DNA from: an uncultured Clostridia bacterium
Lineage (GTDB): Bacteria; Bacillota; Clostridia; TANB77; CAG-508
Direction: 5' to 3'
DNA length: 64,000 nucleotides
Assembly: GCA_944391745.1 (NCBI GenBank)
Contig: CALXUS010000005.1
Span: 1-64,000 of the forward strand
A model generated the notes under the pieces. It was not told the origin of the DNA. It ran no database searches and worked only from the letters and a program-made list of their open reading frames with translations. The position numbers were made by a program, and so were the translations under genes. Below are positions 8,515 to 17,076 of the stretch, one piece after another (positions within the stretch are counted from its first letter, which is position 1; each line of letters opens with the position of its first letter).

Positions 8515-8547
8515 TAGATATGTGTAGCATGCACATATCTATTTTTC
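8515..8547 (+). terminator. Rho-independent terminator
   Basis: A 10-bp perfect stem TAGATATGTG/CACATATCTA (8515-8524, 8532-8541) with a 7-nt loop, followed by TTTTTC. Confidence 0.85.
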
Positions 8548-8642
8548 GTTTAATAGTGAAAATTGAGTTTTCAACATTAAATAAAAATATTTTTGAAACT
8601 ATTTTTTAAGTTAATCGTTATTATAAGTAGAGGAGGCACAAT

Positions 8643-9119
8643 GTGGATGAGATATATAGTAAATATTCTTCTATAATATATAAATATTTACTGGGATTAT
8701 CAAAGAATAAAGAATTAGCTGAAGAGCTTATGCAAGAAACATTTTATAGTGCAATATTGCATTATGACAAGCTCAAAAATGATAATGACAAAATACTAAA
8801 TTGGCTATATATAATAGCAAAAAACAAATGGAAAGATTATTTGAAAAAGAAAAGTAAAATAAAACAAATTCCATTAGATGAGAATTTAATAGAAGAATAT
8901 TCTTATGAAAATGAAGTTGAATTGAATGATGAAAAAAAGCGATTGTATGAGAAGATTAATAAATTAAATCCTATTTCAAAGAAGGTTATTCTTATGAAAA
9001 TTAATACAGAATTAACATTCAAAGAGATTGGAGAAATTTTAGGAAAGAATGAATCTTGGGCAAAAACTATATATTATAGAGCTAATAATAAATTAAGGGA
9101 GGAAATGAAGGATGGATAA
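8643..9119 (+). CDS. ECF RNA polymerase sigma factor
   Basis: A 158-residue minimal sigma factor. Region 2 (about 5-70) has ELAEELMQETFYSAI and NWLYIIAKNKWKDYLKK; region 4 (about 95-150) is a helix-turn-helix (ELTFKEIGEILGKNESWAKTIYYRA). The start is the GTG at 8643: AGGAGG at 8631-8636 is six bases upstream, and the ATG at 8641 is in another frame. It overlaps the anti-sigma gene by 8 bp, so the two are translationally coupled. The cognate promoter is unknown; autoregulation would be usual for the family. Confidence 0.92.
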   Translation: MDEIYSKYSSIIYKYLLGLSKNKELAEELMQETFYSAILHYDKLKNDNDKILNWLYIIAKNKWKDYLKKKSKIKQIPLDENLIEEYSYENEVELNDEKKRLYEKINKLNPISKKVILMKINTELTFKEIGEILGKNESWAKTIYYRANNKLREEMKDG

Positions 9120-10068
9120 AAATGAATGTAGCTTAGTGCAAAATTTGTTAAATGACTATATTAATGATTCTGTATATGACGATGCCAAAGATGTTATAAA
9201 AAAACATTTAAAAACTTGTAATGACTGTAATTCTATGTATTTGCAAATGAAAAGTGATAATGATATAAGAAAAAAGCAGGAAGTAAGAAAAAATAAAGAT
9301 TATTTAAAAAAGTTTAATAATAAGTTATCTCTTTTGAAAAAAATAATTATTGTTTTATTAATTATTATTTTGATAATTTTTATGCCTTTTGTTATCAAAT
9401 TAATTCATAATAATTATGTTTTAGATAGTGCATACAATAAATTGCAAAGTATGGGAAAAATGAATGAATATTATGCTAAAACTGAAACTATACTTCTAGA
9501 TAATAGGGCTGATGATTTCACAAGTAGTTGTAGTATAACTGAATATTATTATAAAGATGGAAAATATAAAATAGTTTTCTATGGAAAAGATGACTATGAA
9601 AATAGATATGAAGTGTATGGGCAAGAAGGTAGTGATATAGAAACTTATGTTTATTATGATAGTAAAATAATAGATAATAGAGAAAATGATGAGTTGTTTG
9701 TAAGCCAACAAGGACAAGTATTAGAAAAAATTTATTATAATATAAGCCAGTGGGACAAAATGCAGTTCAAATTATTAGATTTATTTGGAACTTATGAAAC
9801 GAAAATATATAATGGAAGAGAATGCTATGTTATTAGAAAAAATAGCAGTGATCCAAAATCATTAGATTATAACGAATGTTGGATAGATAAAGAAACTAAG
9901 ATGAATGTTAGAAATGTGATGAATACACAAAATGAATCAGTAGAGCAATATAGTGATACCAAAATTTATATAGAAGATAGAGATATATTAGATGACGATG
10001 TAGAATTGCCAAACAATTTAGAAAACTTTGATGTGAAAAATAGTGTTGTTGCTGCTAATATTAATTGA
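9112..10068 (+). CDS. Zinc-finger anti-sigma factor, membrane-spanning
   Basis: Partner of the preceding ECF factor. The N-terminal ~40 residues form an anti-sigma zinc domain (zf-HC2) with the signature His-x3-Cys-x2-Cys in KKHLKTCNDC and an earlier Cys in KNECSLVQNLLNDY. A transmembrane helix follows near residues 78-100. The remaining ~215 residues are outside and beta-rich, with many Tyr/Asp/Asn residues; they resemble the lipoprotein-like sensory domains of clostridial anti-sigma factors, but I do not recognise a named fold. The 318-residue product probably holds the sigma factor at the membrane until an envelope signal releases it. Confidence 0.88.
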   Translation: MDKNECSLVQNLLNDYINDSVYDDAKDVIKKHLKTCNDCNSMYLQMKSDNDIRKKQEVRKNKDYLKKFNNKLSLLKKIIIVLLIIILIIFMPFVIKLIHNNYVLDSAYNKLQSMGKMNEYYAKTETILLDNRADDFTSSCSITEYYYKDGKYKIVFYGKDDYENRYEVYGQEGSDIETYVYYDSKIIDNRENDELFVSQQGQVLEKIYYNISQWDKMQFKLLDLFGTYETKIYNGRECYVIRKNSSDPKSLDYNECWIDKETKMNVRNVMNTQNESVEQYSDTKIYIEDRDILDDDVELPNNLENFDVKNSVVAANIN

Positions 10069-10093
10069 CATATATTATTTATGCTAATATAAT
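10065..10093 (+). promoter_or_regulatory. Perfect consensus sigma-A promoter
   Basis: TTGACA (10065-10070), 17 bp, TATAAT (10088-10093). The -35 box overlaps the anti-sigma stop codon. It drives the CYTH / pseudouridine synthase pair. Confidence 0.88.
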
Positions 10094-10124
10094 ATATATA
10101 TAGAATTTAAGGAGAAGATAAAAT

Positions 10125-10727
10125 ATGCCAATAAAACAAGATAATGAGATAACTGTAAAAATCAAAGGTTCTATTGAAGAATTCACTGCTAATATTTTAG
10201 AAAAGGGATTTAAATTAGTTGATGAATTTAAAATGGATGATACATATTTCGTACCTAAAGATTTAGATTTAAATGCAATGTCTTGTAGAAAAATATTGTC
10301 TAAGGCTATCCTTGTCAGAGACATAGAAGATTTTACTGAAAATGTAAAAACGAAGTTAATCACATATAAGAAAAAAGATATAAATGAAAATGGAGAAATA
10401 CTAAATCAAGAAATTTTTGATGTTGATATTGAAAATATAGAAGATGCAAAGGCTTTTCTTAGAGCAATAGGGTATGAAGAAATAATGCAAATATTCGAGA
10501 TAGATAAAGTCTATGAAAAGGACGGATTTGCTTTTGCAGTCAAAGATATAAGAAATGGAGATAAGCTTATTGAAGTTGAGTTAAGTGAAAATAATGAAAA
10601 ATTAAATTCAATAGATAAATTAATAGAAACTTTAAATAGTTTTAATATATCAATATATACAGATAATTATTTTGTAAAAAAAGCTGAAATAGAATTAGAA
10701 AAGATATTAAAAAGTAGGAAGAAATAA
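10125..10727 (+). CDS. CYTH-domain-like protein
   Basis: A 200-residue protein that looks like a CYTH (triphosphate tunnel) domain. It begins with NEITVKIKG, a degenerate form of the ExExK triphosphate-binding strand. Further charged strands follow (YFVPKDLDL, KTKLITYKKKDINENGE, FAVKDIRNGDKLIEVELSE), ending with the usual VEVE-like strand. Members hydrolyse triphosphates or inorganic tripolyphosphate, or make cAMP; the substrate here cannot be told. AAGGAG precedes the ATG. Its stop overlaps the start of the next gene by one base, so the two are co-translated. Confidence 0.6.
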   Translation: MPIKQDNEITVKIKGSIEEFTANILEKGFKLVDEFKMDDTYFVPKDLDLNAMSCRKILSKAILVRDIEDFTENVKTKLITYKKKDINENGEILNQEIFDVDIENIEDAKAFLRAIGYEEIMQIFEIDKVYEKDGFAFAVKDIRNGDKLIEVELSENNEKLNSIDKLIETLNSFNISIYTDNYFVKKAEIELEKILKSRKK

Positions 10728-11416
10728 TGAAAATTTTATATGAAGATAATCACATAATAGTAGTTGAAAAAATTGTAAATATACCTTCACAATCAGATAA
10801 AACTGGTGACAAGGACATGCTTACACTTATTAAAGAATACTTAAAAGAAAAATATAATAAGCCAGGCAACGTATATTTAGGTTTAGTACATAGGCTAGAT
10901 AGACCGGTTGGCGGAGTTATGGTGTTCGCAAAAACTTCAAAAGCTGCATCAAGATTAAGTGAAGAAGTAAGAAATAAAACATTTAAAAAAGAGTATTTAG
11001 TTATATGTAATGGCAAAATGGAAAAAGAAAAAGATACACTTGTAGATTATTTGTGGAAAGATGAGAAGAATAATACTAGTTATGTAGTAAAACAAACCAA
11101 GAAAAATGCAAAAGAAGCGGTTTTAGATTATGAAGTGTTAGGCTATGATGAGAAAGAAAATCTTTCTATATTAAGAATAAATTTGCATACAGGAAGGCAT
11201 CATCAAATTCGTGTACAGCTTTCAAGTAGAATGCATGCAATATATGGAGATAATAAATATCATGGAAGAGGGGCAGGAACTGGTATTTGCTTATGGGCAT
11301 ATAAGCTTACAATAGTTCATCCAACAACAAAAGAAGAAATGAGTTTTATAGATTTACCAAAGCCAAAAGGAATGTGGAAATTACTATATGATTATAGAGT
11401 GAAAGAGAAAATATAA
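10727..11416 (+). CDS. RluA-family pseudouridine synthase
   Basis: Converts specific uridines in rRNA or tRNA to pseudouridine. The 229-residue product lacks the N-terminal S4 domain, placing it in the short RluA group. The catalytic aspartate lies in LVHRLDRPVGGVMVFAKT (about 53-70), and the second conserved motif is INLHTGRHHQIRVQLSS (about 150-166). It shares one base with the preceding gene. The exact RNA target is not readable. Confidence 0.9.
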   Translation: MKILYEDNHIIVVEKIVNIPSQSDKTGDKDMLTLIKEYLKEKYNKPGNVYLGLVHRLDRPVGGVMVFAKTSKAASRLSEEVRNKTFKKEYLVICNGKMEKEKDTLVDYLWKDEKNNTSYVVKQTKKNAKEAVLDYEVLGYDEKENLSILRINLHTGRHHQIRVQLSSRMHAIYGDNKYHGRGAGTGICLWAYKLTIVHPTTKEEMSFIDLPKPKGMWKLLYDYRVKEKI

Positions 11417-11463
11417 AAATTAAAGGTTGAGGTAAAAACTTTTATTTGGTAAGGAAATTAATT

Positions 11464-11841
11464 ATGAGTAAAGCAATGGATTGTTTAATTTATATGGAAA
11501 ATGTATTGCAGGATATGCAAAATATAGAAAGAAAAATAGGTAAAATTGATAGTGGTGTACGAAATAGGGCATTTACAGTTAGAGAATTAATGGAAGAAAG
11601 AGAATTAGAAAATGAAAAAAATGAAAAAAGAAAACAATTAAATGAATTAAAAGAAAAGTTGGCAAACTTTCTGAAAGATGAAAAGCAAGTTAAAGACTTA
11701 AAGGATGAATTCTCGAAAAAATATGGAAAATCGAGTAATAGCGAACTTAAAAAACAATATGGATTATTTAAAGAGTGGATAATAGAAGCATGGTCTGAGG
11801 ATATAAATGTAAAAAAAGATGCTGATTATGGTGAAAGGTAA
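11464..11841 (+). CDS. Small coiled-coil protein, unknown
   Basis: A 125-residue, highly charged, mostly helical protein with no membrane segment. The central part (about 45-95) is Glu/Lys-rich with the heptad character of a coiled coil. I do not recognise a family. I start at the ATG at 11464 because AAGGA lies eight bases before it; an in-frame TTG at 11446 has no ribosome site. It follows the pseudouridine synthase by 47 bp and is closed by a strong hairpin. Confidence 0.6.
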   Translation: MSKAMDCLIYMENVLQDMQNIERKIGKIDSGVRNRAFTVRELMEERELENEKNEKRKQLNELKEKLANFLKDEKQVKDLKDEFSKKYGKSSNSELKKQYGLFKEWIIEAWSEDINVKKDADYGER

Positions 11842-11843
11842 AA

Positions 11844-11883
11844 ACAAAACTGACTAGGAATAAGGTTTCCTAGTCAGTTTTGT
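11844..11883 (+). terminator. 17-bp perfect hairpin terminator
   Basis: The left arm 11844-11860 and right arm 11867-11883 pair perfectly around a 6-base loop. The T run is inside the right arm (CAGTTTTGT). It separates convergent genes. Confidence 0.7.
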
Positions 11884-11904
11884 AATGCATGAGCGAGTGA
11901 AAAA

Positions 11905-11924
11905 AGTGATTTAGTTTTATCACT
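11905..11924 (-). terminator. Weak terminator of the minus-strand cassette
   Basis: On the minus strand AGTGAT/ATCACT forms a 6-bp stem followed by TTTTTT, 15 bp after the stop of the gene at 11939-12211. Confidence 0.5.
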
Positions 11925-11938
11925 CATACATTGGCTCA

Positions 11939-12211
11939 TTATTGTTCTATCGGTATTATAGTGAGCACATAATCAGTTTTCTTATGCCCATAAGTATCGT
12001 TGAGTGAAGTATTTCCGGTGATATGATATTTCTGAGCTGCTTTTTCAATTGCGGATTTTAAATTGTAACCATTAAACTGATGAATAAATTCCCTTAAGAA
12101 ATCAAAGCAGAGTTTCCGGGAAAGGTTGGATAAATATTTCACCTCGAATTCATAGCCACATTTGTAGCATTTTACTAGTTTCTTAAATGTTTGTTCAGTT
12201 GCTTCGGACAT
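11939..12211 (-). CDS. Orphan cassette gene, zinc-ribbon-like protein
   Basis: A 90-residue protein not recognised by family. It has one Cys pair of zinc-knuckle type (CYKCGYEFEV, about residues 15-24) and a mixed helical remainder. Start: ATG at 12211 with GAGGAGG nine bases upstream; a longer TTG start would overlap the ribosome site. It has its own promoter and terminator and a clearly higher G+C than its neighbours. It contains one in-frame CGG arginine codon (SNLS-Arg-KLC) without a compensating frame change, which host genes of this window never show. I infer recent acquisition. Confidence 0.65.
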   Translation of the reverse strand: MSEATEQTFKKLVKCYKCGYEFEVKYLSNLSRKLCFDFLREFIHQFNGYNLKSAIEKAAQKYHITGNTSLNDTYGHKKTDYVLTIIPIEQ

Positions 12212-12251
12212 AGAAGAAAACCTCCTCAAATAAAAAATTATTACATTATTA

Positions 12252-12280
12252 ATTCTAGCACGATATTTAATATATGTAAA
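12252..12280 (-). promoter_or_regulatory. Sigma-A promoter of the 11939-12211 cassette
   Basis: On the minus strand: TTTACA (12280-12275), 17 bp, TAGAAT (12257-12252). Confidence 0.7.
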
Positions 12281-12294
12281 TATTTGATAAATAA

Positions 12295-12323
12295 TTTACT
12301 TTTTCAGTTTTTTCATATATAAT
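12295..12323 (+). promoter_or_regulatory. Possible adhE promoter
   Basis: TTTACT (12295-12300), 17 bp, TATAAT (12318-12323), about 77 bp before the adhE start. No Rex-type operator (TTGTTAAN4TTAACAA) is visible nearby. Confidence 0.45.
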
Positions 12324-12399
12324 TCCAAGTAAGCTAATTTATAAAATACATTACATAATAAAAATTAATGTTTGAATATTAAAATGAAAGGATGGTATT

Positions 12400-14997
12400 A
12401 TGGCAAAAGAAATTACTGAAAAAGAAAAACAAGAAATCAAAAAAATGATTGATGACTTGGTGAAAAGAGCTAAAAAAGCATCTGAAGAGTATATGAAACT
12501 GTCACAAGAAGATGTTGATAGGATAGTAAAGGCAATGTCTATGGCTGGTGAAGAGCATCACATGGAACTTGCAAAACTAGCTGTGGAAGAAACAGATAGA
12601 GGAATATATGAAGATAAAATAACTAAAAATATGTTTGCAACAGAGTATATTTATCACAGTATAAAATATGATAAAACAGTTGGTATTATAAATCAAAATG
12701 AAGAAGAGGGCTATGAAGAAATTGCAGAGCCAGTTGGAATAATTGCGGGGGTAACTCCAGTAACTAATCCAACGTCAACAGTTATGTTCAAATCACTTAT
12801 TTCAGCAAAAACTAGAAATGTAATTATTTTTGGATTTCATCCAAGTGCTCAAAAATGTAGTACAAGAGCAGCAGAGATTGTTAGAGATGCTGCAGTAGCT
12901 GCTGGAGCACCTAAAGATTGTATTCTTTGGATAGAAAAGCCATCTATAACAGCAACTAGTATGCTTATGAATCATCCAGATGTAAATTTAATTCTTGCAA
13001 CAGGTGGAACAGGTATGGTTAAAGCTGCTTATTCATGCGGAAAGCCAGCACTTGGAGTTGGACCTGGAAATGTTCCATGCTATATTGAAAAATCAGCTAA
13101 ATTAAAAACTTCAGTAAACGACTTAGTTATGTCTAAATCTTTTGATAATGGTATGATTTGTGCTTCAGAGCAATCTGTAATTGTAGATAAGGAAATTCAT
13201 GAAGAGTTTGAAAAACTTATGAAAGAAGCAGGATGCTATTTCTTAAGTGCAGATGAAACCAAAAGATTAAGAGAAAAAATGTTTGATGAAGATAAACTTA
13301 ATAGTTTTGTTGTTGGTAAATCTCCATATTTTATTGCAAAAATGGCGGATATAGAAGTGCCAAAGGAAACAAAAGTATTAGTTTTAAAAGAAAATGGAGT
13401 TGGAATTGAATACCCATTCTCTAAAGAAAAACTAAGTCCAGTTTTAGCATATTACGTAGTAAAAGATTCTAAAGAAGGTATTGACTTAGCAGAAAAGTTA
13501 ATTGAATTTGGAGGTATGGGACATTCAGCAGTTATTCATTCAGAAAATGTAGATGTTATTCAAGAATTTTCTGAAAGAGTAAAAGTTGGAAGAATTATAG
13601 TAAACTCACCTTCTACTCATGGTGCAATTGGAGATATTTACAACACAAATATGCCTTCACTTACACTAGGCTGTGGAACATTTGGAGGAAACTCAACAAC
13701 ATCAAATGTTTCAAGCGTTAATTTAATAAATATTAAAAGAGTAGCAAAAAGGAGAGTTAATATGCAATGGTTTAAAATTCCAAATAAAATATATTTTGAA
13801 GCAGGTTCACTACAATATTTAGAAAAAATGCCGGATATTTCAAAAGCTTTCATAGTAACTGATGAAGGTATGGTTAAATTAGGATATGTGGATAAAGTTT
13901 TATATTACTTAAGAAAAAGAGAAAAATATGTGCATTCACAAATATTTGCAGAAGTAGAATCAGATCCATCTTTTGAAACAATAAAAAAAGGTGTTGAAAT
14001 GATGAACAACTTCCAGCCAGATGTTATTATTGCACTTGGTGGTGGTAGTCCAATAGATGCTGCAAAAGGAATGTGGTTATTTTATGAGCATCCTGATGCA
14101 GATATAGAAGGTATGAAACTTAAATTTATGGATATTAGGAAAAGAACATATAAGTTCCCTAAACTAGGAATTAAAGCTCAAATGGTTGCAATACCTACAA
14201 CTTCAGGTACAGGTTCAGAAGTTACATCTTTTGCTGTAATAACAGATAAAGAGAAAAATAAAAAGTATCCATTAGCTGACTATGAACTTACACCAGATGT
14301 CGCAATAGTTGATCCAGACTTGGTTATGAGTTTACCAAAGAGTGTTACAGCAGATACAGGAATGGATGTTTTAACACATGCATTAGAGGCTTATGTATCA
14401 AATATGGCATCAGATTACACAGATGGTTTGGCTGAAAAGGCAACTGAATTAGTATTTAAATATTTAAGGGTAGCATATAATGATGGCTCAAATAAAGAAG
14501 CTAGAGAAAAAATGCATAATGCAAGTACAATAGCAGGTATGGCATTTACAAATGCATTTTTAGGTGTATGCCACTCTATGGCACATAAAATAGGTGCAGA
14601 GTTCCATTTACCACATGGAAGAATAAATGCTATTTTACTTCCTTATGTAATAAAATATAATGGAGTAGATGACCCTACAAAATTTGTATCATTCCCAAAA
14701 TATGAATATTATGTTGCAAAACATAAATATGCAGATATTTCGAGAAGAATGAATTTCCCAGCATTTACTGATGATGAAGGACTAGAATCATTAGTAAAAG
14801 AAGTAGATAAATTAAGAGCAGATGTTGGTATTCCAAAATCATTTAAAGAAGCTGGAATAGATGAAAAAGAATTCTTAGCTAAAGTAGATATGCTAGCAGA
14901 TAGAGCTTATGAAGACCAATGTACTTCAGCAAACCCTAGAGTACCATTAGTAAATGAGATTAAACAAATTTTGCTAGATAGTTATTATGGAAAATAA
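12400..14997 (+). CDS. adhE: Bifunctional acetaldehyde-CoA/alcohol dehydrogenase
   Basis: AdhE reduces acetyl-CoA to acetaldehyde and then ethanol, using two NADH. It regenerates NAD+ in fermentation and usually assembles into spirosomes. The 865-residue product has both domains. The N-terminal aldehyde dehydrogenase (about 1-440) has the catalytic Cys in NGMICASEQSVIV. The C-terminal iron-dependent alcohol dehydrogenase (about 455-865) has GGGSPIDAAKGMW and the metal-ligand region MAHKIGAEFHLPHGRINAILL. GAAAGGATGG precedes the ATG. It is a stand-alone unit followed by a hairpin repeat. Its presence indicates an anaerobic ethanol-forming metabolism. Confidence 0.97.
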   Translation: MAKEITEKEKQEIKKMIDDLVKRAKKASEEYMKLSQEDVDRIVKAMSMAGEEHHMELAKLAVEETDRGIYEDKITKNMFATEYIYHSIKYDKTVGIINQNEEEGYEEIAEPVGIIAGVTPVTNPTSTVMFKSLISAKTRNVIIFGFHPSAQKCSTRAAEIVRDAAVAAGAPKDCILWIEKPSITATSMLMNHPDVNLILATGGTGMVKAAYSCGKPALGVGPGNVPCYIEKSAKLKTSVNDLVMSKSFDNGMICASEQSVIVDKEIHEEFEKLMKEAGCYFLSADETKRLREKMFDEDKLNSFVVGKSPYFIAKMADIEVPKETKVLVLKENGVGIEYPFSKEKLSPVLAYYVVKDSKEGIDLAEKLIEFGGMGHSAVIHSENVDVIQEFSERVKVGRIIVNSPSTHGAIGDIYNTNMPSLTLGCGTFGGNSTTSNVSSVNLINIKRVAKRRVNMQWFKIPNKIYFEAGSLQYLEKMPDISKAFIVTDEGMVKLGYVDKVLYYLRKREKYVHSQIFAEVESDPSFETIKKGVEMMNNFQPDVIIALGGGSPIDAAKGMWLFYEHPDADIEGMKLKFMDIRKRTYKFPKLGIKAQMVAIPTTSGTGSEVTSFAVITDKEKNKKYPLADYELTPDVAIVDPDLVMSLPKSVTADTGMDVLTHALEAYVSNMASDYTDGLAEKATELVFKYLRVAYNDGSNKEAREKMHNASTIAGMAFTNAFLGVCHSMAHKIGAEFHLPHGRINAILLPYVIKYNGVDDPTKFVSFPKYEYYVAKHKYADISRRMNFPAFTDDEGLESLVKEVDKLRADVGIPKSFKEAGIDEKEFLAKVDMLADRAYEDQCTSANPRVPLVNEIKQILLDSYYGK

Positions 14998-15006
14998 AAT
15001 TTTTTG

Positions 15007-15079
15007 ATGTTTTTGGGGACACCTTCCGAAAACAGCTTAGAATAAAAAAGCTGTTTTCGGAAGGTGTCCCCAAAAACAT
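15007..15079. repeat. GGGGACA-type hairpin repeat, copy 2
   Basis: A perfect 32-bp inverted repeat (15007-15038 with 15048-15079) around a 9-base loop, ten bases after the adhE stop. The core TTTTGGGGACACCTTCC is shared with 7494-7605. It may double as the adhE terminator, though it lacks a T tract after the stem. Confidence 0.85.
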
Positions 15080-15110
15080 TCTTGAACTGGAAATATTTTC
15101 ATGGAAAAGA

Positions 15111-15139
15111 TTGACAATAAAAAGAAGCTGTAATATAAT
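15111..15139 (+). promoter_or_regulatory. Orphan perfect consensus promoter
   Basis: TTGACA (15111-15116), exactly 17 bp, TATAAT (15134-15139). No plausible ORF with a ribosome site follows on the plus strand before 15673; the next gene (15297-15584) is antisense. The ~150 bp between the promoter and that gene hold only AT-rich sequence and the XRE terminator. Confidence 0.75.
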
Positions 15140-15223
15140 GAAGTTGTAAAATTATGGTAACATAATTATTTTATTCAAATTATTTATTTCTAAAAATTAT
15201 ATTTGTTATTGGATAGTACAAAA

Positions 15224-15245
15224 GAAAAAAAGACGTAAAAACGTC
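15224..15245 (-). terminator. Terminator of the XRE regulator
   Basis: On the minus strand GACGT-TTTT-ACGTC followed by TTTTTTTC. The stem is short (5 bp) but the T run is strong. Confidence 0.6.
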
Positions 15246-15296
15246 AACAAACTATAATATTATATATAATAAAGAAAATTGGAAAAAACAGTTTAA

Positions 15297-15584
15297 TTAA
15301 ATAGAATCTAATTTATTCTTAAAATTTTCCAAAAGTTCATCAGCAGAAATATTTAGTACTTTGGCAATGGCACATAATTCATAATCTAAAACAGTTCGTT
15401 TACCTACTTCTATATCATAGATTGATTGTGTAGAAATATCAATACCTATTAACATTAACTTGTCAGATAATTTTTGCCTTGAGAGTTTCGCTTTAGTTCT
15501 AATATTATGAATGTTTTTTCCCACAGTATTAAGATTACCTTCTAATTCTTTACTATATTTTCGCTTGTTAGTAATGTTTTTCAA
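15297..15584 (-). CDS. XRE-family transcriptional regulator
   Basis: A 95-residue DNA-binding protein with one helix-turn-helix of the Cro/C1 type (about 25-85: NIHNIRTKAKLSRQKLSDKL, then STQSIYDIEVGKRTVLDYELCAIAKVLNIS). I start it at the TTG at 15584, since AAGGTGG lies eight bases upstream on the minus strand; a longer frame to 15614 has no ribosome site. It is divergent from the following coiled-coil gene and the two 5' regions nearly touch, so it may regulate itself and that gene (inference). The orphan promoter at 15111 would produce a transcript antisense to it. Confidence 0.85.
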   Translation of the reverse strand: MKNITNKRKYSKELEGNLNTVGKNIHNIRTKAKLSRQKLSDKLMLIGIDISTQSIYDIEVGKRTVLDYELCAIAKVLNISADELLENFKNKLDSI

Positions 15585-15672
15585 TAAAATCACCACCTTA
15601 TTGATATCTTGCAAATTTTATCATCTTTTTATGCAAGAAAATTAAAGGTAGGTGGTTGAAAAGGAGGTTAAT

Positions 15673-16185
15673 ATGAAATTAAATGAAAAAGAACAAGGAG
15701 AACTAATGATAATTATTAATGATGTAAGAAGAAAATTGAAGTTAAATAATAAAATTAATATGTTGTATACTAGGAAAAGACAAATTATTAACTATTTAGA
15801 ATTAATGAATAAAGACGAAAATAATAAAAAATTAATGCAAGAGTATAACAAATTGGATATGGAGCTAAAGCAATTGGAATTTGAGGCAGCATATATTATT
15901 TCTAAATCTGAAAAATCTAATGTTATTAAATTAAAAAAAGATTTAAGGAAAAATAATAATGCAGATTTATTGAATGAAAATATGTATGAACAAAAATTTA
16001 ATGAGTTACTTAAAGATTCTGATTATTCTAAAATCATTAAAAAAAGAAATTGGATTTTTAATGAATTAAGAAAGATTAATATCCAATATAGCGAAGTTTT
16101 GTATAAACTTGATACTATCGAAACCGAAATTTCTACAGCAGAAACTGATGCTTTGAGGGATTATATAATGAAAAAATATAGTTAA
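15673..16185 (+). CDS. Coiled-coil protein, unknown
   Basis: A 170-residue soluble, Lys/Asn/Glu-rich and almost wholly helical protein; heptad-like patterns occur around 35-75 and 125-160. No family is recognised and no membrane segment or Cys is present. AAGGAGG at 15661-15667 fixes the ATG at 15673; an upstream in-frame GTG at 15652 would overlap the ribosome site. It lies just before the pdaA hairpin, so it may be the first gene of the sporulation run, but no sporulation signature is visible in it. Confidence 0.6.
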   Translation: MKLNEKEQGELMIIINDVRRKLKLNNKINMLYTRKRQIINYLELMNKDENNKKLMQEYNKLDMELKQLEFEAAYIISKSEKSNVIKLKKDLRKNNNADLLNENMYEQKFNELLKDSDYSKIIKKRNWIFNELRKINIQYSEVLYKLDTIETEISTAETDALRDYIMKKYS

Positions 16186-16204
16186 TATTTCATATAAAAA
16201 ATTT

Positions 16205-16243
16205 TTACTCATATAATTACAAAGGAGGTAATTATATGAGTAA
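16205..16243 (+). promoter_or_regulatory. Hairpin enclosing the pdaA ribosome site
   Basis: A perfect 16-bp inverted repeat: TTACTCATATAATTAC (16205-16220) and GTAATTATATGAGTAA (16228-16243). The seven-base loop is AAAGGAG, the Shine-Dalgarno core. The ATG of pdaA (16236-16238) is inside the right arm. Confidence 0.8.
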
Positions 16244-17069
16244 TTTTTGCTCTTGGTGTAATGAAACTTTAGTAAAAATAATAATTGTTGCGATTTTACT
16301 TTTGTTTATTGTATTTGTTATTTTTGTAGCAGGTATTAGTGGCAATTTTCAAGTAATTGATGTTAACACAGGTGCCTTAAGTACAAAGAAAATTGAATGG
16401 GGAATAAATAGAGGCAAGAATCATGAACAACCTGATTTAGGTAGTGAAAATTTACGTATTATAAATGAGTTTGATGGTTTAGCTATGGGAAATGAAGATT
16501 CAAAGTTTATTTATTTAACATTTGATAATGGATATGAGGCAGGATACACAGAACAAATTTTGAATGTACTTAAAGAAAATAACGTTAAAGCAACTTTCTT
16601 TATAACTGGTCAATATTTAAAAACTAGTGAAAATATTGTAAGAAGAATGATTGATGAAGGGCATATTGTTGGAAATCATACTGTTAATCATAAAAGTATG
16701 CCTGGTTGTGATAATGAAACAATAAAAAAAGAGGTAATGGACCTACATCAAAGCGTGTATGAAAAGTTTAATTATGAGATGAAATATATAAGACCCCCTA
16801 AAGGTGAATATAGTGAAGCTTCAATCGCCTATACTAATTCATTAGGATATACAACAGTTATGTGGTCTTTTGCTTATGATGATTGGGAGGAAAATAAACA
16901 AGGAAGAAAAGATTATGCTAAATCGAAGATTTATGATAATTTGCATAATGGAGAGATAATGCTTTTGCATGCTACATCTAAAGATAATTGTGAAATTCTT
17001 GATGATGTAATAAAGGAGATAAAATCACAAGGATATGAATTTAAAAGCTTAGATGAATTTGTGAGGTAA
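16236..17069 (+). CDS. pdaA: Delta-lactam-type polysaccharide deacetylase, PdaA-like
   Basis: Membrane-anchored NodB-fold enzyme. In Bacillus, PdaA de-N-acetylates muramic acid so that spore-cortex muramic delta-lactam can form. The 277-residue product has a transmembrane segment (about 12-34) and a NodB domain (about 88-270). The metal motif is FIYLTFDNGYEAGYTE, with Asn in place of the second Asp, as is typical of the PdaA branch. The other motifs are GNHTVNHKSM (His ligands), RPPKGEYSEA and LLHATSKDN. The start codon sits in a perfect hairpin with the ribosome site in its loop, suggesting translational control. yqfC and yqfD follow, supporting a sporulation role. Confidence 0.85.
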   Translation: MSNFCSWCNETLVKIIIVAILLLFIVFVIFVAGISGNFQVIDVNTGALSTKKIEWGINRGKNHEQPDLGSENLRIINEFDGLAMGNEDSKFIYLTFDNGYEAGYTEQILNVLKENNVKATFFITGQYLKTSENIVRRMIDEGHIVGNHTVNHKSMPGCDNETIKKEVMDLHQSVYEKFNYEMKYIRPPKGEYSEASIAYTNSLGYTTVMWSFAYDDWEENKQGRKDYAKSKIYDNLHNGEIMLLHATSKDNCEILDDVIKEIKSQGYEFKSLDEFVR

Positions 17070-17076
17070 AACAAGT

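Noticed and set aside
10079-10363. Minus-strand frame at the start of the CYTH gene
   Set aside because: It covers the consensus promoter and lies antisense to a coding region with a good ribosome site.
12400-14997. Rex operator upstream of adhE
   Set aside because: No TTGTTAA/TTAACAA pair is present in the upstream region.
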